Origin: Herbaspirillum seropedicae
GTDB taxonomy: Bacteria > Pseudomonadota > Gammaproteobacteria > Burkholderiales > Burkholderiaceae_D
Assembly: GCF_001040945.1 (NCBI RefSeq)
Contig: NZ_CP011930.1
Span: 310,001 to 374,000 of the forward strand
DNA: 64,000 nucleotides
Direction of reading: 5' to 3'
Part shown: positions 1 through 8,640 of the stretch, one piece after another
How positions within the stretch are numbered: position 1 is the first letter of the stretch
How the letters are laid out: each line of letters opens with the position of its first letter
The notes under the pieces: generated by a model
Seen by the model: only the letters and a program-made list of their open reading frames with translations
What the model was told of the DNA's origin: nothing
Databases searched by the model: none
Position numbers and translations under genes: made by a program

Positions 1-4
1 TTGC

Positions 5-631
5 TCAGGCGATGTGCAGCTTGCTTTGCGGCTGCGGATTCACGCGGCCGACGCAGGCGCGCAGCATCAATACCTTTAGGTGATCGTTGATGCGCTCGAT
101 GCGCTCCTGGAACAGGTTGAAGAAGAACATGCCGACCACCGCAATACCGATGCCCAGCGCCGTCGCATACAAGGCCGTGCCGATGCCCTGCGACACCTGG
201 CCGGGATCGGAGACGCCCGAGACCGCCAGCGCCTTGAAGGTATCGATGATGCCCAGGATGGTGCCCAACAGACCCAGCAAGGGTGCGGCCGTGACAATGG
301 TATCGAGGATCCACAGACGCTGCTGCACTTCGCCGCGCTTGGCAATGTAGACCGATTCGCTGAAGTCTTCCAGGTCCTTCTCGGTGGTCAGATGATGCTT
401 CTCGGCCAGGATGTCCGAGACCAGCGCCAGCGGCAGGCTGGGGCGGGCCGTCAGTGCGGCCGGCAGTTCCTTGAGGTGCTGGACGGCGTGGGTCATGGCG
501 CGCTCCAGGCCGGTCGCCTGGCGCATGGTGTAGCCGAAGAACAGCCCGCGTTCGACGATGACGAAGATGGCCAGGGCCGCGCAGGCATACATCAGGTAGA
601 AAGCCAGTTCGTGGAGTAATTGCATGTTCAT
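5..631 (-). CDS. exbB: ExbB/TolQ/MotA-family proton channel subunit
   Basis: ExbB forms the inner-membrane proton channel that, with ExbD, energises TonB and so outer-membrane receptors. The 208-residue protein has three predicted membrane segments (about residues 8-30, 112-132 and 155-175). The second contains the family signature AAPLLGLLGTILGI near 115-128, and the length is normal for the family. The stop lies 5 bases from the window edge, so the gene is complete. It is last in a minus-strand operon exbD-tonB-receptor-exbB, separated from the receptor gene by about 65 bases. Having exbB downstream of the receptor rather than next to exbD is less usual. The TolQ alternative is unlikely given the tonB and receptor context. 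Confidence 0.9.
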   Translation of the reverse strand: MNMQLLHELAFYLMYACAALAIFVIVERGLFFGYTMRQATGLERAMTHAVQHLKELPAALTARPSLPLALVSDILAEKHHLTTEKDLEDFSESVYIAKRGEVQQRLWILDTIVTAAPLLGLLGTILGIIDTFKALAVSGVSDPGQVSQGIGTALYATALGIGIAVVGMFFFNLFQERIERINDHLKVLMLRACVGRVNPQPQSKLHIA

Positions 632-695
632 GCTTGCCTCTCTTGCAGTGAGGGCGGCGCGCCTTGCAGGGCGCGCCGCCCGGTTCAGACCGCGA

Positions 696-3119
696 TCAGA
701 AATCCGCAGTCAGGGTGACGGTGAAGGTGCGCGGGGCGCCGATGTAGAGCGATGGATCGGTGCCAGGGATGCCGTTGACCGCCACTGCGTTGGTGGTGAA
801 CTGGCTGCCGCTGCCGCCGTTGAGGTTGAGGTACTGCTTGTCGAAGAGGTTGTAGACGTTCAGCCGCACCGTCGGCTTCTTGAGCCAGGTGGTGGAGGCG
901 AAGGTCATCCCCGCGCCGGCGTTGAACAGGGTATAGCCGCCCAGCGCATCGTCGTTGACCAGCGTGGTGTAGCGGCGGCCGGTGTACTTGGCCTGGCCGA
1001 ACACGTACCAGCCGTCCTGCTGGTATTGCAGCGACAGGCCCGACAGCCAGTTCGGCGTATCCGGGAATTCCTTGCCGGAGGTGGGCAGGAACTGGGTCGA
1101 GCTGTTGCGCAGGTCCTGCTTCATCTTGCTCTTGATGTAGGACAGCGAACCATACATCGACAGGTTGCGCGTGAAGGCATAGCCGCTTTCCAGCTCCATG
1201 CCGTGCGAGGTGGCGTCGCCGACGTTGTAGTCGGTCTTGTTGCCGGTGTCCGGGTTGTAGGCGCTGGCGATGCGGTTGTGATAATCGATGTAGAACAGCG
1301 ATGCCGAGGCCATCCACTTCTCGGTGTTGTAGCGATAGCCGAGGTCGTAGTTCCAGGAAGTTTCCTTGTCCACCGGGACCTCGCGCTGGGTGGCGCCGAC
1401 CAGTTGGCCGTTGACGATGGTGCCGCCCGAGAGCAGGCCGAAGTAGGAGAAGTTGCCCGGCGCCTTGAAGTTCTTGGCGGCATTGAAGAAGACCGATTGC
1501 GCGTCATCCAGCTGGAAACGCACACCCAGGCTGGGCAGGAAGTCGGCGTAGTTCTTCTTGACCTTGTAGAAGCCGGCGCTGGCATTGTTGGCGGCGCCGG
1601 AACTGGGGTAGTTGGTGAAGTCGCGGTCGATCGAGGAGTAACGACCGCCGACTTGCACGTTGAGCTTGTCGTTCATCATGCTGATGCTGTCCTGCAGGAA
1701 GATCGACTGGGCCGTGCTCACGGTCAGGGTGTCGCGGTATTGCAGGATGGAGCCATCGGCATTGCGCAGCCACAGGTCGGAGTTGTCCTGCCACAGGTTG
1801 GCGATGTTGCCGTTGTTGTCCACACGGCTGAAGGGACCGGTCTGCTGGTGGCGCGCGCGTTCGACCCAGTAGCCGGCCAGGAGGCGATGGTTGTCCATCT
1901 GCTGGTTGAACTTGAAGGTCACGCCAGGACGGTAGGTGCGGGTGCGGCTGCCCTGGTAGGCGTAGACGGTATCGAGGCGGTCGCCATCGCCGTTGATGTC
2001 GGCTGCGCCGCCACCCACCTGGCTGGCCCCGGCCACGCCGCCTTCACGCACGGTCTGCAGTTGATTGGCACCGGTGCCGAAGCCGTACCAGAAGTAGGGG
2101 TCGATATCGAGGCTGGCGGTCGGGCTCAGCTGGAAGTGCGCATTGATGGTGCCCAGCCAGTTCTCGAAGGGATTGAGGTTGTAGGCGTAGTAGCCATTGG
2201 CGGCAATGTTGGCCGCCACGTTGGGCGCATAGGTGGTGTCGTTCTGGGCCGTACCGCCGACGGCCGGCTGGTGCTGTGGCGCAATGCTGCCGAAGTCGGC
2301 ATTGCGGCCCAGCTGGGCGATCTGGGTCTTGGTCAGCGAGCGGTAGTTGTTGTTGAGCTGGCGGTTGTAGAGCAGGTTGGCGTTGATGAAGCTGCCCTGG
2401 CCGAGGTCGAAGTTGGTGCCGATGTCGACGTGATCCTTGATGGCGCCGCCCGGTCCCTTGAACTTGTCGGCGGTGGTCTTGGAATAGGAGATGAAGAATT
2501 TGAAGCGGTTGTCCAGCAGCTTGCCGGAGTCGAAGCGCACATAGCGCTTCCAGAGGCTGTTGGAGCCGAAGGCATTGGTCACGCGGATGCGCTGCTGATC
2601 TTCCGGGGCGCAGAAGGCCATGCCGATATTGCCGCCGCTGGCGCCTACGTGCGGGGCTTCGGTATCGGTCGATCCCTGGGTCACGAAGACATCGCACAGG
2701 TTCTCGGGATCGGTGTATTGCTGCGGATAGACCGCGAAGCTGCCCGAATCATTGACCGGCGCGCCGTTGATGGTGAAGCCCAGCTGGTCGCTGTTGAAAC
2801 CGCGCACCCGGATGTTGCCGCCAAACAGGCCCGAACCGTCGTTGTCGTAGGTGTTCACGCCCGGCAGCAGGTTGATCATCTGGTAGGGATTGCTGGTGGG
2901 CGATTGCTTTTCCATGTATTCACGGTTGACCGAGCTGCGCGCCTTGGGCGAATCCTCCGCCTGGATCAGGCCGGTGGCGGCGGCCGTGCCGGCGCTGGCG
3001 CTGCCGCCGCCTTGCACGGTCACGGTGCCGACGTTCGTGGTGGTCTGGGCCAAGGCCGGTGCGCCCGCGATGAAGAGCCCGGATATCAGCAAGGACAGCC
3101 GGGTGAGTTTGCATTGCAT
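696..3119 (-). CDS. TonB-dependent outer-membrane receptor
   Basis: This is a ligand-gated outer-membrane receptor of 807 residues. Residues 1-24 form a signal peptide ending in an A-L-A type site. A plug domain follows (about 50-170, with the segment NIRVRGFNSDQL), then a long beta-barrel ending in the terminal phenylalanine expected of outer-membrane proteins (TLTADF). I chose the start preceded by AGGGGAACACGAC; a frame 13 codons longer adds residues before the signal peptide and was not used. The gene sits between tonB and exbB, so receptor and energising complex are probably co-expressed. No siderophore, haem or vitamin biosynthesis gene is adjacent and the ligand cannot be assigned. Confidence 0.9.
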   Translation of the reverse strand: MQCKLTRLSLLISGLFIAGAPALAQTTTNVGTVTVQGGGSASAGTAAATGLIQAEDSPKARSSVNREYMEKQSPTSNPYQMINLLPGVNTYDNDGSGLFGGNIRVRGFNSDQLGFTINGAPVNDSGSFAVYPQQYTDPENLCDVFVTQGSTDTEAPHVGASGGNIGMAFCAPEDQQRIRVTNAFGSNSLWKRYVRFDSGKLLDNRFKFFISYSKTTADKFKGPGGAIKDHVDIGTNFDLGQGSFINANLLYNRQLNNNYRSLTKTQIAQLGRNADFGSIAPQHQPAVGGTAQNDTTYAPNVAANIAANGYYAYNLNPFENWLGTINAHFQLSPTASLDIDPYFWYGFGTGANQLQTVREGGVAGASQVGGGAADINGDGDRLDTVYAYQGSRTRTYRPGVTFKFNQQMDNHRLLAGYWVERARHQQTGPFSRVDNNGNIANLWQDNSDLWLRNADGSILQYRDTLTVSTAQSIFLQDSISMMNDKLNVQVGGRYSSIDRDFTNYPSSGAANNASAGFYKVKKNYADFLPSLGVRFQLDDAQSVFFNAAKNFKAPGNFSYFGLLSGGTIVNGQLVGATQREVPVDKETSWNYDLGYRYNTEKWMASASLFYIDYHNRIASAYNPDTGNKTDYNVGDATSHGMELESGYAFTRNLSMYGSLSYIKSKMKQDLRNSSTQFLPTSGKEFPDTPNWLSGLSLQYQQDGWYVFGQAKYTGRRYTTLVNDDALGGYTLFNAGAGMTFASTTWLKKPTVRLNVYNLFDKQYLNLNGGSGSQFTTNAVAVNGIPGTDPSLYIGAPRTFTVTLTADF

Positions 3120-3202
3120 GTCGTGTTCCCCTGGGTATGTTGGACTACGTGTTGACATCGTTGCGCCTGGAGCGCGGAGCTCTGCCGAGTTCCACTTGCA
3201 CT

Positions 3203-3916
3203 TCAGACGGGTATGAAATCCAGATCAGCGGTAAAGCGGTGCGTGCTCTCGCCCTTGTAGGTGTCGTCCGGAAAGGGGGCGAAGGCGGCGCGGTTGATGG
3301 TCTTGCGGGCGGCGTCATCGAGCAGCATGGAATTGGACGAGCTCTCGATGCCGCTATCGACCACGCTGCCATCGCGCCTGAGCACGAACCACACGCGCAC
3401 CTTGCCTTGCGGGCGCAGCGTGCTGGCTTCGCGCCCCGTGGGGTAGCGCTTGATGCTGTTGAGATGCGCGCGCAGCTGGCCCACATAGGTCTGTTCGATG
3501 TTGGCGGTGTTGACTGGCGGCGGCGCTGGCGGCGCCACTGGCGCGGCCTGTACCGGCGGTGCGGCGGGCGTGCTGGGCGGGGCCGGCACGACCGGTGCGT
3601 TGGCCGAGGGTGGTGCAGGGTCCACGGGTGCAGGGGTCTGCTTGACCGGCGCTGGCTTGGCGACGGGCCGGGGCGCTTCCTGCTTCTTCGGCGGCTCCAC
3701 CGGTTTGGGTGGCGGCTCCACTTGCGGCTTGGGCTGCGGTGGCGGGGGCGGCGGCAATTCCATCAGCGCGATCTGCACCGGTTGTGGATCTTCCTTGCGC
3801 TTGAGTTCGGTGGCCTTCTGTACGCCGGCGATGATCAGCACCGCCAGCACCACCAGCGAGGGCAAGGTCGCCAGCGGTTCGCGGAAACGGAAGAGGAGGG
3901 GCAGGTTCATCATCAC
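3203..3916 (-). CDS. tonB: TonB-like energy transducer
   Basis: TonB spans the periplasm and passes proton-motive energy from ExbB/ExbD to outer-membrane receptors. The protein has about 237 residues: an N-terminal membrane anchor (about 18-35), a long proline-rich spacer (about 45-140, with PPPPPPQPKP followed by PVEPPKK-like runs), and a C-terminal TonB domain (about 145-237) containing RYP, GKVRVWFVLRRDG and FAPFPDD. The start is GTG at 3914-3916 or one of the two following ATG codons. All lie at the exbD stop, so translation is probably coupled. The receptor gene follows after about 83 bases. Confidence 0.9.
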   Translation of the reverse strand: MMMNLPLLFRFREPLATLPSLVVLAVLIIAGVQKATELKRKEDPQPVQIALMELPPPPPPQPKPQVEPPPKPVEPPKKQEAPRPVAKPAPVKQTPAPVDPAPPSANAPVVPAPPSTPAAPPVQAAPVAPPAPPPVNTANIEQTYVGQLRAHLNSIKRYPTGREASTLRPQGKVRVWFVLRRDGSVVDSGIESSSNSMLLDDAARKTINRAAFAPFPDDTYKGESTHRFTADLDFIPV

Positions 3917-4320
3917 GGCTTGCGGGTGGCGATCGAGATGGAATCGAAGCCGCCCTTCTTGAGCGTATCCATCACATCGACCAGGCGTTGCACTTCCACG
4001 CCGCGGTCGCTGTTGATGATGAGATTGAGCTTCTCGCCCTCGTGGCGCAGCTTGTCCAGGCGGGCGGTGAGCGCATCCAGGGTGGTGTTCTCGCCATCGA
4101 CCTGGATCACCTCATCCTTGGCAATGGTGATGACCGCCTTGGTCTGCGGTTTCAGGTCCTGGGCGGTGGACGAGCTGGGCAGCTGCGTCTTCAGGCCCAG
4201 GGCCGGAATCACGTTCAGGCTGATCAGCACGAAGAAGACCAGCAGGAACATCATCACATCGATCATCGGGATGATCTCGACGCGGGCCTTCCGTTTCTTG
4301 GGTTCGTCCCAACTGCGCAT
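3913..4320 (-). CDS. exbD: ExbD/TolR-family biopolymer transport protein
   Basis: ExbD is the third subunit of the ExbB-ExbD-TonB motor. The 135-residue protein has a short basic cytoplasmic N-terminus, one membrane helix (about 16-38) carrying the conserved aspartate D21 in PMIDVMMFLLVFF, and a periplasmic domain ending with the LVDVMDTLKKGG pattern usual for the family. A GAGGAG-type ribosome site precedes the ATG. It is the first gene of the operon, and its stop overlaps the tonB start. The upstream region holds a 7-bp inverted repeat that may be the operator for the operon. Confidence 0.92.
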   Translation of the reverse strand: MRSWDEPKKRKARVEIIPMIDVMMFLLVFFVLISLNVIPALGLKTQLPSSSTAQDLKPQTKAVITIAKDEVIQVDGENTTLDALTARLDKLRHEGEKLNLIINSDRGVEVQRLVDVMDTLKKGGFDSISIATRKP

Positions 4321-4331
4321 GCCACACTCCT

Positions 4332-4375
4332 CGAAGCTTCGTTATACGATTTGTAGCGCTATAGTTTTTATAGCG
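4332..4375. promoter_or_regulatory. Inverted repeats upstream of the exbD-tonB-receptor-exbB operon
   Basis: CGCTATA (4357-4363) and TATAGCG (4369-4375) form perfect 7-bp arms around a 5-base spacer. Just downstream in the direction of the operon is the palindrome CGAAGCTTCG (4332-4341), next to a weak -10-like TATAAC on the minus strand (complement of 4341-4346). The arrangement suggests an operator overlapping the promoter. It does not resemble a Fur box. The regulator is unknown. Confidence 0.4.
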
Positions 4376-4525
4376 ATGCGCAGCGTAGCGAGGAAATGTG
4401 TCGTGCGTATTACACCATGCAGGTTGAGGTTAAGCGGCGTGAAGAATGTGTTGCCGGCAACGACCTATGCAAGGGCCACTGCAGCGGTGGGTGACGCCAG
4501 GCGGCGACAGCGCCTGGCGTGGCGT

Positions 4526-5104
4526 TCAGGGACGTGGCAGCGGCAGGCGCGGCAGCAGCGACAGCAAGAGCTTGCAGAGATAGACCACGATCAGCGAGCC
4601 CGAGAGGTCGCCGATGGACATGACGATGAGGCCGCTCCAGAAATCCGGATAGACCCCGCGCATGACGAACCAGATCAGCTGGAGCAGGGGATTGGAGAGC
4701 GCGTAGAGCAGGATGCAGGCCATCAGCCGGGTGGTGTTGAGATTGCTCAGGTTGCGCCCCAGGTCCAGGCCCGAGAGCGTGAGCCGGTAGGCCAGGTAGG
4801 GCGCGCCCGCCGAGATCAGGCAGTAGCCGGCCACCGCAATGGGGTCGTGCGGAAACAGATGGTAGGTCGCCGCCGTGGCCAGCGAACCGATCAGCAGGCC
4901 CACGCAGCCGGCTTCGGCAAAGAGCAGGGTGCAGATCAGGCGCACCCCGGCGGGCAGGTAGATCCAGGCGATGCCCTCGGTGAACTGGGTGCGCCGGAAC
5001 AGCCATTCGTTGATGGAATAGAACAGGAAATAGCACAGCGCCGTGCCGGCAGCGGCGGCCAGGTGGGTGCGCAGGGCGGAGCGGAATTCGGACGAGGCTT
5101 GCAT
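4526..5104 (-). CDS. Integral membrane protein, MASE1-like
   Basis: This is a 192-residue, strongly hydrophobic protein with about five to six predicted membrane helices. The pattern of a GIAWIYLPAGVRL segment, a GSLATAATYHLFP turn and SIGDLSGSLIVVYLCK near the C-terminus resembles the MASE1 sensory membrane domain found in front of GGDEF or kinase domains. Here no output domain follows; the chain simply ends, so it would be a free-standing membrane module. The gene is monocistronic, and a plausible start has a GGGAGGGGGG-type purine tract upstream. The function is unknown, and assignment to MASE1 rests on my reading of the pattern only. Confidence 0.6.
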   Translation of the reverse strand: MQASSEFRSALRTHLAAAAGTALCYFLFYSINEWLFRRTQFTEGIAWIYLPAGVRLICTLLFAEAGCVGLLIGSLATAATYHLFPHDPIAVAGYCLISAGAPYLAYRLTLSGLDLGRNLSNLNTTRLMACILLYALSNPLLQLIWFVMRGVYPDFWSGLIVMSIGDLSGSLIVVYLCKLLLSLLPRLPLPRP

Positions 5105-5393
5105 GGCGGGAGGGGGGTGACATGCTCAACGGCGCGTATGTTGCCCCGCATGTTACCCATTAAGCAGGGGCGCTGCACCTCAACAATTTTCATCAGTGTG
5201 GCGCGCTGGCCTCGCCAATCGGCGCGCAAACGCTTCTGGCGCAGATATTGCAGGCCGGCATGGCGGCAAGGATTGCATTCTCAGGCCGGCCCGGCGTATG
5301 ATTCGCTATCAATTCTGGAACAATGAGCGGGCGCGGGAGTTACGCTGGCGGTACGTTCCTGATGGGTACCACAACAACCAACACCATCGCCAT

Positions 5394-5750
5394 ATGGGTA
5401 AAAACAAGCGGCCGGCAGATATCTACCTGCGATTTCTGCAACTGGCCGAAGCACTACGGGGATTGCCTGCATTACCGTCGCTGGATCCGCTCGAAGACCG
5501 GATCCTGGCCTTCATCGCCCGTGCCGGGCAGGAACAGCAACGGTTGTCGGTGCGCGACCTGATGGCGCAGAGCGAATTCGGCTCGCCGGCGATGCTGCAT
5601 ACTCGCCTGAAATCCATGCGCGAGAAAGGCTGGATCGTGCTGGCCGATACCGAAGACCCGCGCCGCAAGCAGGTCGAGCTGAGCCAGGCGGCCTGGCTGC
5701 ATTTCGACAAGCTCTCCAAGTGCCTGGTGCAGGCCACGCGCGACAAGTAA
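5394..5750 (+). CDS. Small MarR-like winged-helix regulator
   Basis: This 118-residue protein is made almost entirely of a winged helix-turn-helix fold. Helices cover about residues 30-60, a recognition region contains SEFGSPAMLHTRLKSMREKGW (61-80, without its first residues), and a wing carries ADTEDPRRKQVELS (94-107), a pattern typical of MarR-type regulators. I used the ATG giving MGKNKRPADIYL. It has no strong ribosome site, and the frame stays open upstream, so an earlier start is possible. The gene stands alone between a minus-strand membrane protein and cdh. The DNA target and ligand are unknown. Confidence 0.65.
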   Translation: MGKNKRPADIYLRFLQLAEALRGLPALPSLDPLEDRILAFIARAGQEQQRLSVRDLMAQSEFGSPAMLHTRLKSMREKGWIVLADTEDPRRKQVELSQAAWLHFDKLSKCLVQATRDK

Positions 5751-5883
5751 TCCAAGGATCCCAGGCCATCACCCTGCAGCCGCCAGCGCGGCTGTCATCG
5801 CCACGACACACCGGTCCGCTACACTCGGCGCCTTTGCTGCGCCGCCCGGTGCGCCGTGCAGTCCATTGTCCGAGGTGGTTCCG

Positions 5884-6648
5884 ATGCGACGGCTTTTACG
5901 CTTTCCTTCCTGTCTTGCTACTGTCCTGCCGCTGCTGGCGCTCTGGCTGGTTGGCGCCCCCCGCCCGGCCATGGCGGCCGACCCGCACAAGCTGTGGGAA
6001 ATCACCAGCCAGCAATGCGTTCCCCATATGCAAGCCAGCGGCCAGCCGCAACCTTGCGCCATGGTCGACCTGGCGCGCGGCTTCGTCATCCTCAAGGATC
6101 TGGTGGGCCCGGCGCAGTACCTGCTCATGCCGACGCGCCGCCTGACCGGCATCGAGAGTCCCGAGCTGCTGGAGCCGCAGGCGCCCAACTACTGGGCCTA
6201 CGCCTGGCAGCAGCGCGCACGGGTGGCGCAGACCCTGGGCCGTGCGCTCAGCGATGAACAGTTGGGGGTGGAAGTCAATTCGGCGGCCGGACGTTCGCAG
6301 TTGCACCTGCATCTGCACATCGACTGCATGCGCCGCGATGTCGCCGCCAGCCTGGCCGCCCATCGTGATGATCCCCTACAGCAATGGCGACCCTGGCATT
6401 TCGAGGGGCATCGCTACTGGGTGATGCGCTTGCCCGCCGAGGCGCTGGCACAGCACGATCCCTTCAAGCTGGCCGCCGCCCGCAGCGCCTATGCTGCAGC
6501 CAACATGGCCTCGCAATCGCTGCTGCTGACCGGTGCGCGCTTTGCCGATGGCGGCAGTGGTTTCTTCCTGGTCAACATGCCGGTCAACTTCGACCTGCAG
6601 GAGCAGGGCAGCGCCGAAGTGCTGATGGATCACGACTGCCGCTGGTAA
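5884..6648 (+). CDS. cdh: CDP-diacylglycerol diphosphatase
   Basis: This enzyme hydrolyses CDP-diacylglycerol to phosphatidate and CMP in phospholipid turnover. The 254-residue product starts with a signal peptide or signal anchor (about 1-31, ending PAMA). It shows family landmarks: LWEITSQQCVPHM near 37-49, and the HIT-like histidine motif HLHLHIDC (141-148), which supplies the catalytic histidines. The length agrees with the E. coli enzyme (about 250). GAGGTGG precedes the ATG at a short distance. The gene is convergent with the following LysR gene with a gap of only 10 bases and no visible terminator. Confidence 0.9.
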   Translation: MRRLLRFPSCLATVLPLLALWLVGAPRPAMAADPHKLWEITSQQCVPHMQASGQPQPCAMVDLARGFVILKDLVGPAQYLLMPTRRLTGIESPELLEPQAPNYWAYAWQQRARVAQTLGRALSDEQLGVEVNSAAGRSQLHLHLHIDCMRRDVAASLAAHRDDPLQQWRPWHFEGHRYWVMRLPAEALAQHDPFKLAAARSAYAAANMASQSLLLTGARFADGGSGFFLVNMPVNFDLQEQGSAEVLMDHDCRW

Positions 6649-6658
6649 GCCTGCGCCG

Positions 6659-7549
6659 TCATTCGGCGAATTCGCGTACCAGCGTATCGAACACCAGCCG
6701 CAGGCGCGGCGGCACCGGTCCGCGTTGCGGGCGGTAGAGGTACATGTCCCAGGGATCGGGTTCGTGGTCGGTCATGACCGGCACCAGGCGGCCGGCGGCG
6801 ATGTCGTCCTCGCACAGGAAACCGGCGATCTGGCCGATGGCCACGCCACTTCTCACCAACAAATATTCGCCCTCGGAATCATCGCAGAGGAAGCGGGCAT
6901 GATCGGCCATCCATTGGTTCTCTTGCGCGAAGAGCCAAGGCCAGGGCCGGCCCGTGCCCCGGTCCAGCATGGCGGTACAGGGTAGTGCACGCAGGGCTTC
7001 GGTGTCTTCCGGGGTGCCATGGCGGCGCAGGAAGCGCGGCGTGGCCACCACGTAGAAGCGTACCTTGCCCAGACGCCGCACCACGAACCGATTATCTGGT
7101 ACGGTGCCCACGCGGATGCCGATGTCGATCTTTTCTCCCACCACGTCGGCGCGCTGATCGGTCAGGCGCAGGTCGAAGCGCAAGCCGGGATGCGCCTGCG
7201 CCAATCGTTCGACGATGGGCAAGAGGCGGCTGCGTCCCAGCGACGACGGTGCGGCCAGGCGCACCAGTCCGCTCATCTCGTCGGCCGGGCTGGCAGTATC
7301 CGTCTCAAAGAGTCCGTCCAGATCGCGCAAGCTGGCCCGGGCGCGTTCGGCCAGGGCCTCGCCGAAACTGGTGATGCGCACCTGGCGTGTATTGCGGTGG
7401 AACAGCATCTCGCCCTGGAGGCGCTCCAGTTCCTGGATGGCGCGGGTGACTGCCTGCGGTGAAATGCCGAGCCGGATGGCGGCGTCCTTGAAGCTGCCGG
7501 TATCGGCGGCAGCGCAGAAGATGCGCAGCATCTCCAGTCGGTTGAGCAT
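6659..7549 (-). CDS. LysR-family transcriptional regulator
   Basis: This is a 296-residue LysR-type regulator. The N-terminal helix-turn-helix lies at about residues 4-62 (MLRIFCAAADTGSFKDAA, then ISPQAVTRAIQELE). The effector-binding domain, about 90-296, contains the usual LRLTDQRADVVGEKIDIGIR pattern. It is transcribed divergently from the SDR gene at 7678. That arrangement is classic for a LysR regulator controlling its neighbour, so the SDR is its likely target. The shared intergenic region holds an inverted repeat. Confidence 0.9.
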   Translation of the reverse strand: MLNRLEMLRIFCAAADTGSFKDAAIRLGISPQAVTRAIQELERLQGEMLFHRNTRQVRITSFGEALAERARASLRDLDGLFETDTASPADEMSGLVRLAAPSSLGRSRLLPIVERLAQAHPGLRFDLRLTDQRADVVGEKIDIGIRVGTVPDNRFVVRRLGKVRFYVVATPRFLRRHGTPEDTEALRALPCTAMLDRGTGRPWPWLFAQENQWMADHARFLCDDSEGEYLLVRSGVAIGQIAGFLCEDDIAAGRLVPVMTDHEPDPWDMYLYRPQRGPVPPRLRLVFDTLVREFAE

Positions 7550-7562
7550 GATGATTCCTGAA

Positions 7563-7593
7563 AATGGAATTCTGTAATCTTATCATTTCCATT
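7563..7593. promoter_or_regulatory. Inverted repeat between divergent LysR and SDR genes
   Basis: AATGGAA (7563-7569) and TTCCATT (7587-7593) are perfect 7-bp arms separated by 17 bases, in the 128-base region between the LysR and SDR start codons. Position and symmetry fit a LysR-type binding site that overlaps both promoters. This is inference from architecture. Confidence 0.45.
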
Positions 7594-7677
7594 GTTTGGC
7601 ATAGTGGCGCCACCCATAATCCTTCCATCGACACGCAGCAACCGCAAGCCAACCCCCATCACTGGAAAGGATTCATC

Positions 7678-8424
7678 ATGAGCAACAACATCAAGGACAA
7701 AGTCGTCGTCATCACCGGCGCCAGCAGCGGCCTGGGCGAAACCACCGCACGCCACCTGGCTTCCCTCGGTGCCAAGCTGGTACTGGGTGCACGCCGCACC
7801 GAGCGTCTGGAGAAGCTGGTGGCTGACATCACCGCCGCCGGTGGCCAGGCCATCGCCGTGACCACCGACGTGGCGCGCCGCGACGATGTGGAAGCCCTGG
7901 TCGCCAAAGGCGAGCAGCACTTCGGCCGCATCGACGTGCTGGTCAACAATGCCGGCATCATGCCGCTGGCTCCGATGGCCAAGCTCAAGGTCGAGGAGTG
8001 GGACCGCATGATCGACGTCAACGTCAAGGGCGTGCTCTATGGGGTCGCCGCCGCACTGCCGCGCTTTGCTGCGCAGAGCTCGGGCCACATCATCAATGTG
8101 TCGTCGGTGGCGGGCATCAAGGTCTTCGCCGGCATGGGTACCGTCTACAGCGCCACCAAGTTCGCCGTGCGCGCCCTGACCGAAGGCCTGCGCACCGAAG
8201 CACCGGACGGTGTGCGCACCACCATCATCTCCCCGGGGGCGGTGGATTCCGAACTGAAGACCCACAGCAGCGACAAGGAAACCTCGGAAGCCCTGCTGGC
8301 CTGGTATGAGGCCAACCAGATTCCGTCCGATTCGGTGGCGCGCGCCATTGCCTATGCCATCGAGCAACCGGCGAATGTGGATATCAGCGAAGTGGTGCTG
8401 CGCCCGGTGGCGCAGGAATTCTAA
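7678..8424 (+). CDS. SDR-family NAD(P)-dependent oxidoreductase
   Basis: This is a classical short-chain dehydrogenase/reductase of 248 residues. The visible motifs are the nucleotide-binding TGASSGLGE (about 14-22), NNAG (about 90-93), the catalytic serine in NVSSVAG, and YSATK (the catalytic Tyr-xxx-Lys). The C-terminus, [14 protein letters not shown], matches the common YdfG-like/clavulanate-dehydrogenase-like subgroup. The start chosen is the ATG after GGAAAGGATTCATC; the open frame extends further upstream but without a ribosome site. It probably reduces small carbonyl compounds; the substrate is unknown. It is likely controlled by the divergent LysR gene, and a strong terminator follows. 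Confidence 0.9.
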   Translation: MSNNIKDKVVVITGASSGLGETTARHLASLGAKLVLGARRTERLEKLVADITAAGGQAIAVTTDVARRDDVEALVAKGEQHFGRIDVLVNNAGIMPLAPMAKLKVEEWDRMIDVNVKGVLYGVAAALPRFAAQSSGHIINVSSVAGIKVFAGMGTVYSATKFAVRALTEGLRTEAPDGVRTTIISPGAVDSELKTHSSDKETSEALLAWYEANQIPSDSVARAIAYAIEQPANVDISEVVLRPVAQEF

Positions 8425-8460
8425 GTTTTCCACAGCCGTTTTCAGCCAGTGCGATCTGAC

Positions 8461-8498
8461 GGCACCGCCGGGCAGCCCTGCCTGGCGGTGCCTTTTTT
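8461..8498 (+). terminator. Rho-independent terminator after SDR gene
   Basis: Perfect arms GGCACCGCC (8461-8469) and GGCGGTGCC (8484-8492) enclose an inner GGCAG/CTGCC pairing and are followed by six T residues (8493-8498). It lies 36 bases after the SDR stop. Confidence 0.9.
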
Positions 8499-8640
8499 CG
8501 TTGGGTTGTCATGCTGTCATTGCCGAATCGGTAATGATTTCACGGCGGCATGTTGTTTGCTTCAAACGCCGCCATGACGCCGTGCAGACAAGCACGGTGC
8601 TTTTCTATATGATTGCCGGCCCAAAAAGAAGGAGTGATCG

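Noticed and set aside
624..3155. Long open frame on the plus strand opposite the TonB-dependent receptor
   Set aside because: It is opposite a receptor with clear signal peptide, plug and barrel; its Val/Gly/Ala-rich composition and lack of motifs mark it as a shadow of GC-rich DNA.
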